Shown here piece by piece: positions 11,275 through 22,463 of a stretch of 64,000 nucleotides of DNA. The position numbers and the translations under genes were made by a program. Below the pieces are notes generated by a model that saw only the letters and a program-made list of their open reading frames with translations, was not told where the DNA came from and did no database searches. Position 1 is the first letter of the stretch, and each line of letters opens with the position of its first letter. Source of the DNA: Adiantum capillus-veneris (lineage: Eukaryota > Streptophyta > Polypodiopsida > Polypodiales > Pteridaceae). The stretch is from NCBI GenBank assembly GCA_014529385.2, contig CM043971.1:85674340-85738339 (forward strand). Reading direction: 5' to 3'.

Positions 11275-14052
11275 TGATACCCGTTTTTTCGGCTCTTTGT
11301 AATTACCACAGTGAGTTACCTCACCCTACCAAAATCACCCAAACACTGTGGCTATCCCTACCATTTCACTGTACATAGGCGTGCGTGAGTCACGGGACTT
11401 TTCCCATATCTTCTTTAAAAACCCTCAATTAGCTAGTCATTGGGCTAGTTGAGCCAAAAAATAATAATAAAAAATAAAAAATATAAGTATATTATGGCCC
11501 ATTTGTGTGTAAATATTGCATTGTATATAGAGCCTAAATAAAAAGATTTTTCATAATTATTTTGGTATTTATTTAAATATTTCTACCTAGGTGTGTTATT
11601 TATGCTCTGTACATTGCCTCACTATTACCACAATTTTTCTTACCATTTTTCATACTCTTTATTCCATATAGAAATATTTTCATGTAAGCTTCTCTTATAT
11701 TTGGTGTAACTCCACCCCAACGAAAATCCAAAAAAACTAGTTTTATTTATGTGTATATTTTTTCACTATTGTGATTTTTCCCTTCCTACATCTATTTTGT
11801 TTTTTTTCTAAAAAATTAGAACACCAAAAATATTTATCTTTTTATGGTAGCCTCATAATGAGAGAGATTTCTTTTGACCCCTTTATATTTTTTCCACTTA
11901 TATTATTTATATTTGACATGTACATATTTTTTAGACCCCTCAATATTTGATTTTCTTAGTTGTACTATTCACTTATATCATGATCTCAACAATATCTTCA
12001 ATTATAGACCTACCAAATACGGTCAAGGGTAGGTGGCATGCATACATGCACTATGGAGGGCTCACTCTTGGAGGTATTCAAAAGAATCATCCAAAGAAGG
12101 ACCCCACAAGGACCTTGCAGTGAAAAAAAAAGGTCGGTTTTGCTGAATTTTTAAAGTTCACTTGCTCTCCGAATTTGAAAAGGTGATACAAACAAAAGTT
12201 GTAGCTCGTGGGCTGAACTTTTGCCTCAAATTTTTTCATATTTTTTTGAGCTACGAGCTGTGAGCTATGATTTTTTTACTGGACCCCAGTTTTCCCATGC
12301 TATGCAGCCACACTCTCTCTTCCACTTTATCATTTTCCTCTTTCACACACACTTCTCCACTCATCATCTCCATCTCTCTCACCACTCCTCTCTGCACACT
12401 ACTCACCTTCTCCTCAACCTTGAAGAATAAGAGAAACCATGGTGAACTCATACCTCCCACACACAATTCCATTCCAAAATTGACCACCTAGTCTCATTTT
12501 TCCTCCTCCAACTTACCCATATCTATAAAAAAACCACAAAATTCAGCCTCTTCTCTTAAAAGACAGCATCATGGTGGTTGATTACTCAGCTTCAATTACC
12601 TTGTCTCTCAAGGAAGGTCAAGAGTGGAGAAAAAATGTACCGTCAAAGCTAGTGGACCGTCAACAAGCGTCAAAATCGGCCCTACTCAAGACACTTGGAG
12701 CATCAACCTTGTAAGAAATCCACCTTTTCTTACCTCTTAAGAGTTTTTCTTCCTTATTTGTATCCTACATGGATACTCCCATTGCCATAAGCAAGAGCAC
12801 TATGCTATAGCTTGAGAAGCCAAGCTCAACCTCTCTAGAAGGAGCTCTTTAGTGGAAGCTCATTGTCTTATGCATGTGCATGTGTTGTAATAGGGGATTA
12901 GCAAGGAAACTCTATGCCATTGTAAGAGAGAGAGTGATCATTCAATTGAGAGTAGGAAATCTATCATTTCTCCTACTAGTGTAAGCCCAACATTTGTTGA
13001 ATCAAGGAGGGTGGATTTGGACTAAGCTTGGATACTTTGTCTCCCTTCCAACGTGAAGTAATGGACAACAATGATGCGTAAGTGTCTTGGTGTTTTTTGT
13101 TAAGTTCTTGATAGCTTGTCTCTGGTGTTGTCATCAATCTAGCCATAAATCCCACATACTGTAAGAGGGCGACAGGGTGGAGAGGACTCCCCTGGCCTTA
13201 AGAAAGTGATTGGGGTGGCTTTTCTTGTGATGTGTTGTGGTGAAATTTACGCAAGCTATGTTGAACAAATACTAATCTCACTTTGATTTGTCATGACAGA
13301 TTTGTAAGAAGGTATTAATGCAACAAGCACCCCCTCCCCCTTTCTCTCTCTTTCTTAAATATATAGTTGTGTTTGCTGGATTTGGACTAAGCTTGGATAC
13401 TTTGTCTCCCTTCCAACGTGAAGTAATGGACCACAATGATGCGTAAGTGTCTGTTCTTGATAGCTTGTCTCTGGTGTTGTTATCAATCTAGCCATAAATC
13501 CCACATACTGTAAGAGGGCGACAGGGTGGAGAGGACTCCCCTGGCTTTAAGACAGTGATTGGGGTGGTTTTTTTGTGATGTGTTGTGGTGAAATTTACGC
13601 AAGCTATGTTGAACAAATACTAATCTCACTTTGATTTGTCATGACAGATTTGTAAGAAGGTATTGATGCAACAAGCACCCCCTTCCCCTTTCTCTCTCTT
13701 TCTTAAATATATAATTGTGTTTGCTTGATCATTGCCGATACGTTTCAAAGCAGCCCGAGCACTATCTCTCTCCCTCTCTCTCTCTCTCTCGTGTTGTAGT
13801 GTGTGAGAGTGTTCCATTGGTGTTAGGGTTAGTGTAAATTCCTTGCTTGTTTGTGGGTTGCTCTAACGATTCTCCTCTTTTGCGTCCTAGTTCGCTCTTA
13901 AACTAGGTGGTGCCCCTTGTGTAGTTGGGATTTGGCTGTGGGTTTGTTGTTTTGGTTTGTGTTGTGTTGTGCCCCAGCCCCATTGAGCAGCACGGGAGCC
14001 TTGAAGGGTGTCTAGAGGTTGCTCTTCTTGTTGCCCGCCCCGGACCGCCTCA
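11275..14052 (+). repeat. 5' LTR of element D, rearranged
   Basis: This 2,778-bp LTR starts TGATACCCG and ends GACCGCCTCA. Compared with the other three LTRs of this family it lacks about 236 bp at 12794/12795, where ccattg joins ccataagc. That segment, present at about 21322-21557, contains the TATA box ctataaaagg. A tandem duplication of about 360 bp starts at 13012. A CT-rich microsatellite lies at about 13764-13791. Small frames near 12221-12491 are pyrimidine-rich and not convincing genes. Confidence 0.87.
13012..13730 (+). repeat. Tandem duplication inside the D 5' LTR
   Basis: Two copies, about 13012-13376 and 13377-13730, both start tggatttggactaagcttgg and end near attgtgtttgc. The second lacks a short stretch (ttggtgttttttgttaag). 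The 3' LTR of D has only one copy, so the duplication arose after insertion. Confidence 0.85.
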
Positions 14053-14126
14053 AATTGGTGCCCCCACAGAGGACGGCTTGTGTATTTTTGTGTAGAATCA
14101 ACCTTTAGCATAGTCAAGTAGTTTGC
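14053..14126 (+). promoter_or_regulatory. Putative primer-binding site of element D
   Basis: Directly after the LTR end, the sequence aattggtgcccccac begins with the TGG expected to pair with a tRNA CCA end (from about 14057). E has the same sequence at 57225-57211. It is not the initiator-Met type seen in A, B, I and J, and I cannot assign the tRNA. Confidence 0.5.
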
Positions 14127-14339
14127 ATGAATCACAAAAATTTGTATGATCCCTTCATTCCCATTGCAAGGCAAAAGGTACACATAATCGTTAGTACTAA
14201 GTTGCAATTTCAACGTGTCATTCGTAGAATTTTAGGTCCTCTTAGGTTGGCCGAGATAAACGCTTCAGTAAATCCTTTTATTTTGCCTCTCATTAGGTAC
14301 GACCTTAGTTTGGACGTCTATATTTTTGTTTTGTTTTAA
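14127..14339 (+). CDS. Leader ORF a of element D (70 aa, unknown)
   Basis: This small ORF lies between the LTR and gag. It encodes a 70-residue protein with a hydrophobic, beta-rich C-terminus containing NPFILPLIRYDLSLDV. I recognise no family. Its C-terminal 50 residues align without gaps with the next ORF (14361-14579), sharing K..FQ, G..R..EI.AS, NP.ILPLI.Y, S.DV and IF.L. This suggests an ancient tandem duplication of a small gene. The same pair is intact in E. The two D/E amino-acid changes here (K/E and V/L) are also the only base differences I found in this ORF, so recent purifying selection is not evident. It could be a translated leader ORF affecting gag translation, or a true accessory protein. 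Confidence 0.5.
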   Translation: MNHKNLYDPFIPIARQKVHIIVSTKLQFQRVIRRILGPLRLAEINASVNPFILPLIRYDLSLDVYIFVLF

Positions 14340-14360
14340 GCATTAGGTCATGCATAGACC

Positions 14361-14579
14361 ATGGATAATGGCCCAGGAATAGAGGTTTTCCCCTTCCATT
14401 TCACTCCACACATTAGAATAAACATTGCAATTAGTAGGAAAATCCATTTTCAACAACGTATGGTGTTCATGTTTGGTGCCCAAAGAGTAGGAGAAATTCT
14501 CGCATCACCAAACCCTGTCATCCTACCTCTTATTGATTATCATAGGTCGTTTGATGTGAATATCTTTATTTTGTTGTAG
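14361..14579 (+). CDS. Leader ORF b of element D (72 aa, paralogue of ORF a)
   Basis: This is the second leader ORF, 21 bp after ORF a and 84 bp before the gag ATG. It encodes 72 residues, with NPVILPLIDYHRSFDV and IFILL near the end, mirroring ORF a. No known domain is recognised. E carries the same ORF with a single change (Ile to Ser after FTPH). Both ORFs end in the same hydrophobic motif and a stop, which is more than I would expect from random leader sequence. Whether it is translated is unknown. Confidence 0.5.
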   Translation: MDNGPGIEVFPFHFTPHIRINIAISRKIHFQQRMVFMFGAQRVGEILASPNPVILPLIDYHRSFDVNIFILL

Positions 14580-14663
14580 AATAGATTGCAAGCTAGATAC
14601 ATTATTGTGTAAATCTTTTTAAGAAAGAGAAACAAAAACGGGTGTCACTTTGAAATCAATTCA

Positions 14664-17600
14664 ATGGAAAGCCAACGCCAAATGTCTGGGTATCCTCTTT
14701 TCTTTGGAGAGCCTGGAGAGGATGCTGAATTATTTTTAGCGAATTTCAAGATGTCTTGCCGTATCAAGAGGATAATAACTGATCAAGAACGTGTAGAAAT
14801 GTTTGAGGTGGTCCTTAGGAAAGATGCTAGCACTTGGTTTGACTCTTTGCCTGAGGAAGTTAAGGGGAATTACACAGAAGTTTTGAATCGTTTCAAGAAA
14901 TACTTCTTTGATCCCCAAAACACTCAAAAATTATGGCAAGACATTGTTTCTCATAAGCAAAAAGACTTAGATGACTACTACTTGTACAAGCAAGAGTTTC
15001 TACGTCTTTGGGCTCTATGGATACGAAATGTTGCTAACCCTGGTGATGGTGCAGAATTTCTAAAGAAGGAGAGGTTCATAGCCGGACTCTTTCCTGACCT
15101 TAAGGTAAAAGTTGAGGCGGGTGCACCTGCTACTTTTGATGCAGCTGAAACTAGGGCTGCTGAGAAGTATAGGAAACTCAAGTGCTTAAGGGGAGAGGTT
15201 CCAATAGAAGGTCTTAGACCCAAAGGTATGTCACAAGCATCAACATCTAGGGAGCTTCCTGAGGTAACGGCTGAAGTGATTGAGAAGTTAAATGAATCTT
15301 TAAGCAGCCTGTCAATTCACCTTGCACAAGCTGTAGGTCCAAAGGGACAAGCAAAGAAGTCAAAAGAGCCACGAACTAGGAGAGTCTTGCAATGTTGGAA
15401 TTGCGGAGAGTCTGGACATGGGATGTATAATTGTCCTTGGCCCCGTGGGGAGCCAGGGAGACCTAACTTGAATTACCCAGTGATGAATGCAGGTGAAGGA
15501 ACTGGTCAACAACCAAGGCCTCTACAAAAACCAAATGGACCAAGACCACCTCCACAAGGGGTAGAAGGAGTTCCACCTTTGCCAGATCCAAATGTGCATG
15601 TGGTAGAGGTGAAAAACTCAAATGAGGTTGACATGGAAGCAAATGGCATTAAGCGTGGCCGAGGAAAAGGTAAAGAGAAAGAGGGTGTCCCATCACAGAG
15701 TGACCATGGACAAGGCAAGAAGGCAAAGGAGACCAAGGAAGCTAAGAGGACTCGACGTCGTATCAATCTCCAAGACTTCCCTCTTGGACATGGTATGGCT
15801 CCATACAACCTGTTGGAAGACATGCGAGGTAAGGGTCCTGATATCTCATGGCCTCAGTTTCTTGCATTATGCCCACAAGTTAGGAGGGATTTAACAAAGG
15901 CAGTTAGCACTAAGAGAAAGGTAAAAGAGAGTTTTCCTGTTGTAAAAATTGCACAAGCTGAAATGAATGAGGCCATTACACCGGTGCTAGACTGTTACAT
16001 CAAAGGAAGATTGGTTAGGAAAGGTCTAGTGGATGGGGGTGCACAAATTTGCATCATGACAGAGGGACTCATGCAAAGACTAGGCATGCACATCCAGGAG
16101 ACACCTGAAATCAAAGTCAAGATGGCAAACAATAGGAAGGCTAGGTGCGTAGGCATTTGTAAAAATGTTTTTGTGGAGGCCTTTGGCATTAAGAAGGCAG
16201 TGGATTTTTATGTTATGTCGACCAAGGGAAGTGGTTATCCATTTATCCTAGGAAGACCATGGCTAATGAAAATGCGAGCTTTGCAGGATTGGGAGAGTGG
16301 GAAATTAATTTGCAGGAATGACAACCATAAGAAGGTTGTCTTTGACATGAAGGAGCAACGCCAAGAGGAGCTCCATGAAGAATCATCTCAAAGTGAGACG
16401 GAAGAAGGTTGGACCGATAGCACTTCAGAAGAAGAAAGTAGCGGCAGCATTACTGAAGAGGAGTCTTCCATCGAAGTCATGGGGGTAAGGTTTAAGCCAA
16501 GCAACCAAGAGACCTCTTGTCAAGGCTTGGAGGAGGTAGGTCCTCAAGAGAACCAAAAGGTGGAAGATGAAGGAATGTTAGAAGGTATGTTGTCTACAAC
16601 ACTTACAAAGGATGAAAGAGAGGAGTTCAAATGTGTGCTAAGGAAATTTCCGAGGCTTTTTGCTAAAGACTACACCTATGTGCGTGGAGTAGATGTTGTT
16701 CAACACAAGATTGAGTTGAAGCCAGAGGCCACACCTAAGGCTCAAAAGCTACGAAGGCTAGGAGTCATTAAGGAACGGGCTCTACTCAAGGAGGTAAGAA
16801 AGCTTCTAGCAGCAGGTTTCATTTATCCAGTGGAGAATTCAGAGTGGGTCTCTCCCGTTGTTGTCACTCCTAAGAAAAACGGCAAGTGGAGGGTGTGTGT
16901 GGATTATCGTCCACTTAATGAGGCAACAAAAAGAGATCACTTTCCCCTCCCATTTCAGGATGAGATACTAAATGAAGTAGCTGGTCATGAGAAGTACACT
17001 GTGTGTGATGGCTACTCGGGTTACTTTCAAATAGGTATCGCATTGGAGGATCAATTGAAAACAACCTTTATCACTCCTTGGGGTTGTTATGCTTTTAGAT
17101 TCATGCCATTTGGCCTGACAAATGCTCCTGCAACTTTCCAACGCTTCATGAACATGGTGTTTCAAGCATTCTTTGGAAAGTCCATTAGGGTTTTTATTGA
17201 TGATTTTTGCATTTATAGCTCAAAATCATTGCATCTACAAAGGGTAGAAGAAGGTTTAAAGAAGCTCTATGACATGGGAGGTCAACTCAACCCCGACAAG
17301 TGTCACATAGCTGAGGATGAAGTGATCTTGCTTGGTCACAAGGTTTCCTATAAAGGCATTGAGGTGGATCCTTCAAAGGCAAAGGCTCTTATTGAGCTCC
17401 CCTCACCCAAGAATCTCAAAGAGGTCATATCATTCATTCAAAAAGTGAAGTATATGTCACGCTTTATTCACTTAGCTTCGGAGTTGCTTCATCCTTTGCA
17501 AAAGTTGACACAACAAGTAGAATTTGCATGGTCTGATGAGCTTGAAGAGTATTTTTGTAACATTAAAGTCATTTTGTCAGAGCTACCAACACTCATGCCT

Positions 17601-19406
17601 CCTTGTTGGGAGTACACATTCTTAGTTAGCTCTAGTGTTGGAAGGGAAACAATTGGTGCTGTGTTGCTACAACAAGATCCCCACAGTACAAGGATGCGAC
17701 CCATCTACTTTGCTAGTAGGGTCCATAATGCTTTGGAGAGAGACTACACAGAAGCAGAACTCATGATGCTTTCTCTCATGTTTGCGGTGAGAAAGTTTAG
17801 ATCCTACCTGCTACCAAAAACTTTTGTAATTCTCACTACAGAGAATTTGTTCCCTTGGGTGTCATCTCAAATGAATCTTAGTACTAGGATCTCAAAGTGG
17901 ATTATGGAGTTGCAAGAGTTTCAATACTCCTTCAAGGTAGAAGATAGTGTGCGTGCACAATTGGCAAGGATTCTCACTTATAGGGTGCATGAAAAGGAGA
18001 TTAAGGTGCCTGAAGTAAAGACCCTACCATTACCACCACCAAAAAGTATTCCTAATGCTTTTACCTTGTTCTTTGATGGAGCTTTTCGTCGAGCCACAGG
18101 AAAAGCAGGGGGAGGGTTAGTGTTGCTCAACCCAAGTGGAGAGGTGGCCATGAAAGAGAAGGTCAATCTACAAGGTTCAACTAGCAACAATGAAGCAGAA
18201 TACGACACACTACTTCATGGTTTGAAGATGTGCATTGGCCAAGGGATAAAACGTCTCATGGTAAAGGGAGATGCACTTCTCATTGTTAAACAGATTTTAG
18301 GCATTTGGGCATGCAAGAATGAAAGCTTAAGGACAAAAGTTCATGCCATTCGTAAGATGTTTAATCAGTTTGAAGAAGTACAACTATATCATATTCCTAG
18401 GAAACAGAATGAAGATGCCGATTTACTTGCACAGCAAGTAGTTACATGTGTTGAGAAAGAAGTGCAGGTCATCATGGTGGCAGCAACTGTCAAGCAACCG
18501 AGATACCAGGGATTGGAGTCATTGACTCCCATTATTAGCTACATTTTGGAGGGCGAGTTTCCACAAGACTTCACGAAGGCTCAGAAGAGGAGACTCATGA
18601 AGAAGGCAAGCGCATATCTCTTCCTAGAAGGCTCCCTCTATCAAAGAGGGAGGGATCAAGTATGCAGAAGAGTACCAACTATTGAGGAAATTCCAGCCAT
18701 TATAAAAGGTTTGCATGAAGAAGCATGTGGTGGTCATTTTGCCCAAGAATTAACTCTGAAGAAGATTTTGCTTGCGGGGTATGTTTGGCCAAGTCTGCCT
18801 GTGGATGTCCAACATTGGTGTAAAAGTTGTCACAATTGTCAGGTAAATGGGAATAGAAGATTGGTTTATGGTCCAAGGCAAATCGTGCTTGCAAATGGAC
18901 CGTTTGAAAAGTGGGGCATTGATGCTATGGGTCCTCTGCCTAGGACAAAAAATGGTAAACTCTACATTCTAGTGGCTGTAGACTATATGACTAGGTGGGT
19001 GGAAGCACAAAGTGTGGCAAAGGTAAATGAGAGGACAGTGAGCAAATTCGTCTACACTCACATTTGTTGTAGATTTGGCACACCTTTGGAGATTGTTTCT
19101 GATAATGGTCCAGGGTTTAGAAAGGGATTGCTCACAGAAGTCTGTGAAGAACTTCACATTCTACATCGTCACAGTACACCCTACTATCCCCAATCAAATG
19201 GTTTGGTAGAAAAAGCTAATGGTGTCATTGCAGGCATCATTAGAAAGATGGTGAAAAACAAGACAAAGTTGTGGGATGACTTCTTGGATGGTGCCTTGTG
19301 GGCGTATCGAACCACATATAGGGAAGCCACGGAGTTCACACCATTTCACTTGGTCTATGGTCAAGAGGCTTTACAGCCAATTGAACTAAACATTCCAACA
19401 ATGTGA
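14664..19406 (+). pseudogene. gag-pol: Element D gag-pol polyprotein, nonsense near the end
   Basis: The ATG at 14664 matches the intact E frame, and 1,580 codons are open. Domains: gag (about 1-200), CCHC knuckle at residues 244-257 (CWNC...H...C), protease VDGGAQICIM with Asp at 457, RT with CVDYRPLNEATK and FIDDFCIYS (Asp 846-847), and a gypsy RNase H at about 985-1070. That RNase H has SSS where DAS is expected and keeps YTEAE. A second, archaeal-type RNase H follows, with FFDGAFRRATG (Asp 1138), NNEAEYD (Glu 1177) and VKGDALL (Asp 1203). Integrase has HHCC, DAMGPLP, SDNGPGF and NGLVEKANG. TGA at 19404-19406 replaces CGA of E, a CpG transition that ends the frame before the integrase C-terminus. 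Confidence 0.9.
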
Positions 19407-19937
19407 CTTCATGGCAAATCAGCACAAGATGATCAAGAAGCATGGATGGATCGACTTCTTACCTGAGCTGAGCTTGAGTTGAAAAGAGAAGCAGCATACG
19501 AGTGCTACAAGAGGAAAGCTATGCAGGCGAAGGAGAAGCTTGACAAGAAACTAAAGGACAAAGGCATCAATGAAGGAGATCTGGTGCTAAGGTATGACAA
19601 TCGACTCGATAATCGTTTTGATGCCAAGTTTGAAACTAGATGGCAAGGGCCATACATAGTCAAGAAGGCTTTCAATTCAAGTTACTATCATCTTATGGAC
19701 TTGAATGGTAAAGAGCAATCCAGGAAAGTAAACGGGTATCGCTTGAAGCCCTATTTGAGTCGCCTTCGACCAAAGGATCTACCAAAGATCTGTCCAAAGG
19801 CCGCTGTCTCATGTAAGTATTGTTACATGAAGCATGAGTGTAACTCCAGCCAAAATTCTGAGGGGCCAAACAATGAAGATCTTGTCAAGGACTCTGAAGC
19901 ACTCTCTTTGGAAAAGATGCTCTATGATGGTACATGA
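19407..19937 (+). pseudogene. int: Element D integrase C-terminal tail
   Basis: The same frame continues after the TGA. A second TGA lies at 19464-19466 where E has TTA. The frame is then open from 19479 to 19937, with GDLVLRYDNRLDNRFDAKFE and RWQGPYIVKKAF, typical of integrase C-termini that end in a GPY/F-type module. There is no chromodomain after it, which agrees with a non-chromovirus gypsy lineage. It would be made only by stop readthrough. Confidence 0.85.
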
Positions 19938-19949
19938 ATATACCATCAT

Positions 19950-22459
19950 CCAGGGGGAGGGCTAATGATAGCCGTTTTTCGGCTCTTTGTAATTACCACA
20001 GTGAGTTACCTCACCCTACCAAAATCACCCAAACACTGTGGCTATCCCTACCATTTCACTGTACATAGGCGTGCGTGAGTCACGGGACTTTTCCCATATC
20101 TTCTTTAAAAACCCTCAATTAGCTAGTCATTGGGCTAGTTGAGCCAAAAAATAATAATAATAAATAAATAATATAAGTATATTATGGCCCATTTGTGTGT
20201 AAATATTGCATTGTATATAGGGCCTAAATAAAAAGATTTTTCATAATTATTTTGGTATTTATTTAAATATTTCTACCTAGGTGTGTTATTTATGCTCTGT
20301 ACATTGCCTCACTATTACCACAATTTTTCTTACCATTTTTCATACTCTTTATTCCATATAGAAATATTTTCATGTAAGCTTCTCTTATATTTGGTGTAAC
20401 TCCACCCCAACGAAAATCCAAAAAAACTAGTTTTATTTATGTGTATATTTTTTCACTATTGTGATTTTTCCCTTCCTACATCTATTTTGTTTTTTTTCTA
20501 AAATATTAGAACACCAAAAATATTTATCTTTTTATGGTAGCCTCATAATGAGAGAGATTTCTTTTGATCCCTTTATATTTTTTCCACTTATATTATTTAT
20601 ATTTGACATGTACATATTTTTTAGACCCCTCAATATTTGATTTTCTTAGTTGTACTATTCACTTATATCATGATCTCAACAATATCTTCAATTATAGACC
20701 TACCAAATACGGTCAAGGGTAGGTGGCATGCATACATGCACTATGGAGGGCTCACTCTTGGAGGTATTCAAAAGAATCATCCAAAGAAGGACCCCACAAG
20801 GACCTTGCAGTGAAAAAAAAAGGTCGGTTTTGCTGAATTTTTAAAGTTCACTTGCTCTCCGAATTTGAAAAGGTGATACAAACAAAAGTTGTAGCTCGTG
20901 GGCTGAACTTTTGCCTCAAATTTTTTCATATTTTTCTGAGCTACGAGCTGTGAGTTATGATTTTTTTAGTGGACCCCAGTTTTCCCATGCTATGCAGCCA
21001 CACTCTCTCTTCCACTTTATCATTTTCCTCTTTCACACACACTTCTCCACTCATCATCCCCATCAAAAAAACCACAAAATTCAGCCTCTTCTCTTAAAAG
21101 ACAGCATCATGGTGGTTGATTACTCAGCTTCAATTACCTTGTCTCTCAAGGAAGGTCAAGAGTGGAGAAAAAATGTACCGTCAAAGCTAGTGGACCGTCA
21201 ACAAGCGTCAAAATCGGCCCTACTCAAGACACTTGGAGCATCAACCTTGTAAGAAATCCACCTTTTCTTACCTCTTAAGAGTTTTTCTTCCTTATTTGTA
21301 TCCTACATGGATACTCCCATTGTAAATATCCAATTCCATTTGTAAATTAATACTAACTCTACTAACACTAACCCACTATGAAAAGTCCTATCACCTCCAT
21401 TTCTCTCCTCTCTCTTTCCCCACCAACTTCTTGATAATTCCAAGCAAAAGAAATTAGATAAATTGCTGAAAATCTAACCCAACCATGGTTAAAGGAGTAA
21501 CCCTAGCCTTCAAAATTGCTATAAAAGGAGGGTGTAGCTAGCACAAAAGGGGGGAGCCATAAGCAAGAGCACTATGCTATAGCTTGAGATGCCAAGCTCA
21601 ACCTCTCTAGAAGGAGCTCTTGAGTGGAAGCTCATTTTCTTATGCATGTGCATGTGTTGTAATAGGGGATTAGCAAGGGAACTCTATGCCATTGTAAGAG
21701 AGAGAGTGATCATTCAATTGAGAGTAGGAAATCTATCATTTCTCCTACTAGTGTAAGCCCAACATTTGCTGAATCAAGGAGGGTGGATTTGGATTAAGCT
21801 TGGATACTTTGTCTCCCTTCCAACGTGAAGTAATGGACAACAATGATGCGTAAGTGTCTGTTCTTGATAGCTTGTCTCTGGTGTTTTCATCAATCTAGCC
21901 ATAAATCCCACATACTGTAAGAGGGCGACAGGGTGGAGAGGACTCCCCTGGCTTTAAGACAATGATTGGGGTGGTTTTTTTGTGATGTGTTGTGGTGAAA
22001 TTTACGCAAGCTATGTTGAACAAATACTAATCTCACTTTGATTTGTCATGACAGATTTGTAAGAAGGTATTGATGCAACAAGCACCCCCTCCCCCTTTCT
22101 CTCTCTTTCTTAAATATATAATTGTGTTTGCTTGATCATTGCCGATACGTTTCAAAGCAGCCCGAGCACTATCTCTCTCCCTCTCTCTCTCTCTCTCGTG
22201 TTGTAGTGTGTGAGAGTGTTCCATTGGTGTTAGGGTTAGTGTAAATTCCTTGCTTGTTTGTGGGTTGCTCTAACGATTCTCCTCTTTTGCGTCCTAGTTC
22301 GCTCTTAAACTAGGTGGTGCCCCTTGTGTAGTTGGGATTTGGCTGTGGGTTTGTTGTTTTGGTTTGTGTTGTGTTGTGCCCCAGCCCCATTGAGCAGCAC
22401 GGGAGCCTTGAAGGGTGTCTAGAGGTTGCTCTTCTTGTTGCCCGCCCCAGACCGCCTCA
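19950..22459 (+). repeat. Polypurine tract and 3' LTR of element D
   Basis: The tract cagggggagggctaa at about 19951-19965 precedes the LTR start TGATAGCCG at 19966. The LTR is 2,494 bp and ends CCTCA at 22459. The TATA box ctataaaagg lies at about 21518-21527. About 150 bp present in the other three LTRs is missing near 21065 (junction ccccatcaaaaaaacc). A CT microsatellite is at about 22171-22198. GTGC at 22460-22463 is the target duplication. Confidence 0.9.
19996..20041 (+). repeat. Inverted repeat near LTR start of the D/E family
   Basis: CCACAGTG at 19996-20003 and its inverse CACTGTGG at 20034-20041 could form an 8-bp stem with a 30-base loop. The same pair sits at the start of all four LTRs of D and E. 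The function is unknown; it could be an enhancer or a nucleic-acid structure in the 3' UTR. Confidence 0.5.
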
Positions 22460-22463
22460 GTGC

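Larger units (their letters stand above)
11275..22459 (+). mobile_element. Element D: Tat-like Ty3/gypsy with two RNase H domains
   Basis: This complete 11.2-kb insertion lies in the RNase H of B. The LTRs are 11275-14052 and 19966-22459, each starting TGATA and ending CCTCA. The target duplication is GTGC (4 bp) at 11271-11274 and 22460-22463. Internally it has a leader with two small ORFs, gag-pol, and a polypurine tract (cagggggaggg). There is no chromodomain. An extra RNase H between the normal RNase H and integrase points to the Tat/Ogre lineage. The LTRs differ in structure: the 5' LTR lacks a 236-bp TATA-bearing segment and has a 360-bp tandem duplication, and the 3' LTR lacks about 150 bp near 21066. 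The element looks inactive. Confidence 0.9.

Noticed and set aside
12221-12491. 70-78 residue ORFs on both strands, repeated at 20911, 50085 and 58690
   Set aside because: They lie in the pyrimidine-rich part of D/E LTRs, overlap on both strands and differ by indels between copies. They are repeated because the LTR is repeated.
13820-13850. TTAGGGTTAG, similar to a telomere repeat
   Set aside because: A single short match inside the D/E LTR, not an array. Similar to chance matches such as ttagggttg in the copia LTR.
15506-15894. ORFs of about 90-105 codons overlapping gag of D and E on other frames
   Set aside because: Conserved between D and E only because the gag-pol frame is; composition and position indicate shadows.
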